In this document: positions 5,890 to 6,035 of the stretch, in pieces | Layout: each line of letters begins with the position of its first letter | Numbering within the stretch: position 1 is the first letter of the stretch | Made by a program: the position numbers and the translations under genes | NCBI GenBank assembly: GCA_030530905.1 | Contig: JAUMUB010000063.1 | Location: forward strand, 1 to 6,035 | Reading direction: 5' to 3' | Length of the DNA stretch: 6,035 nucleotides | Source: Bifidobacteriaceae bacterium | GTDB taxonomy: Bacteria; Actinomycetota; Actinomycetes; Actinomycetales; Bifidobacteriaceae | The notes under the pieces: model-generated | Databases searched by the model: none | What the model was told of the DNA's origin: nothing | What the model saw: the letters and a program-made list of their open reading frames with translations, nothing else

Positions 5890-6035
5890 TGCTGCTCCTT
5901 TAATTCTGGCTGAATATTATCTTTTGGATATTCACTCTGTTGGTGCTTATCATCAGCATGTATAAAAATTTGTGAAGGTTGTTCATGAAATGCATTAATT
6001 CTTGACAATAGCACTCCTTGATGCGGATCACTTCG
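5886..6035 (-). CDS. C-terminal tail of the gene upstream of pknB, probably kinase PknA (truncated by window)
   Basis: On the minus strand one frame is open from the window edge (6035) to TGA at 5886-5888, giving 49 residues (RSDPHQGVLLSRINAFHEQP at the start, LKEQQ at the end). The stop overlaps the pknB ATG as ATGA, which points to translational coupling, and the pknB ribosome binding site AAAGGAG lies within its last codons. The tail is hydrophilic, rich in Gln, His, Glu and Lys, with no membrane segment. I do not recognise it by sequence. In Actinobacteria the gene directly upstream of pknB in this cluster is usually pknA, a second Ser/Thr kinase, so that is the inferred identity. That the frame is coding is well supported by its openness and by the four-base overlap. 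Confidence 0.65.
   Translation of the reverse strand, partial: RSDPHQGVLLSRINAFHEQPSQIFIHADDKHQQSEYPKDNIQPELKEQQ

Noticed and set aside
6002..6007. Consensus -35 box TTGACA on the plus strand
   Set aside because: No -10 element stands at 16-18 bases spacing, and it lies antisense within the coding end of the gene upstream of pknB.

Overview
The window looks like the conserved cell-division and cell-wall kinase neighbourhood found near the replication origin of Actinobacteria. In Mycobacterium tuberculosis the order is crgA, a DUF881 gene, trpG, pknB, pknA. Here it is crgA(-), DUF881(+), sortase(+), trpG/pabA(+), pknB(-), and a truncated upstream gene(-) that is probably pknA. The DNA is A+T-rich for an actinobacterium, with many A/T-ending codons. 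Together with the gene content this points to a low-GC member of the Bifidobacteriaceae, Gardnerella being my best guess. That assignment is inference, since no rRNA or other marker is present.

Layout. Positions 1-259 hold the 3' end of a plus-strand gene whose product ends in a THUMP-like domain, as in a family of SAM-dependent methyltransferases. It converges on crgA (420-896, minus). A long hairpin at 255-290 overlaps the stop codon of the first gene and is better paired in the crgA direction. An 81-bp divergent promoter region (897-977) separates crgA from a plus-strand pair: a DUF881 membrane protein (978-1736) and a class E-like sortase (1736-2929), which overlap by one base (TAGTG). 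A 109-bp gap with a possible promoter precedes a glutamine amidotransferase, TrpG/PabA type (3039-3701). It converges on pknB (3835-5889, minus), a Ser/Thr kinase with one membrane segment and four PASTA repeats. Two strong hairpins lie in the 133-bp convergent gap. pknB overlaps the end of the upstream minus-strand gene by four bases (ATGA).

Function. CrgA, the DUF881 protein, the sortase and PknB are all predicted membrane proteins with roles at the cell envelope or septum. CrgA recruits division and peptidoglycan-synthesis proteins in other Actinobacteria, PknB senses cell-wall fragments through its PASTA domains, and class E sortases attach proteins to the wall. The amidotransferase is a metabolic gene that keeps its usual actinobacterial place in this cluster. 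I saw no mobile element, CRISPR array, tRNA or rRNA. The window is essentially a conserved chromosomal core region. Its notable points are a sortase with two extra C-terminal membrane segments, a long acidic N-terminus on CrgA, a crossed arrangement of terminators, and a repeated AFNPxT motif in the PknB linker.
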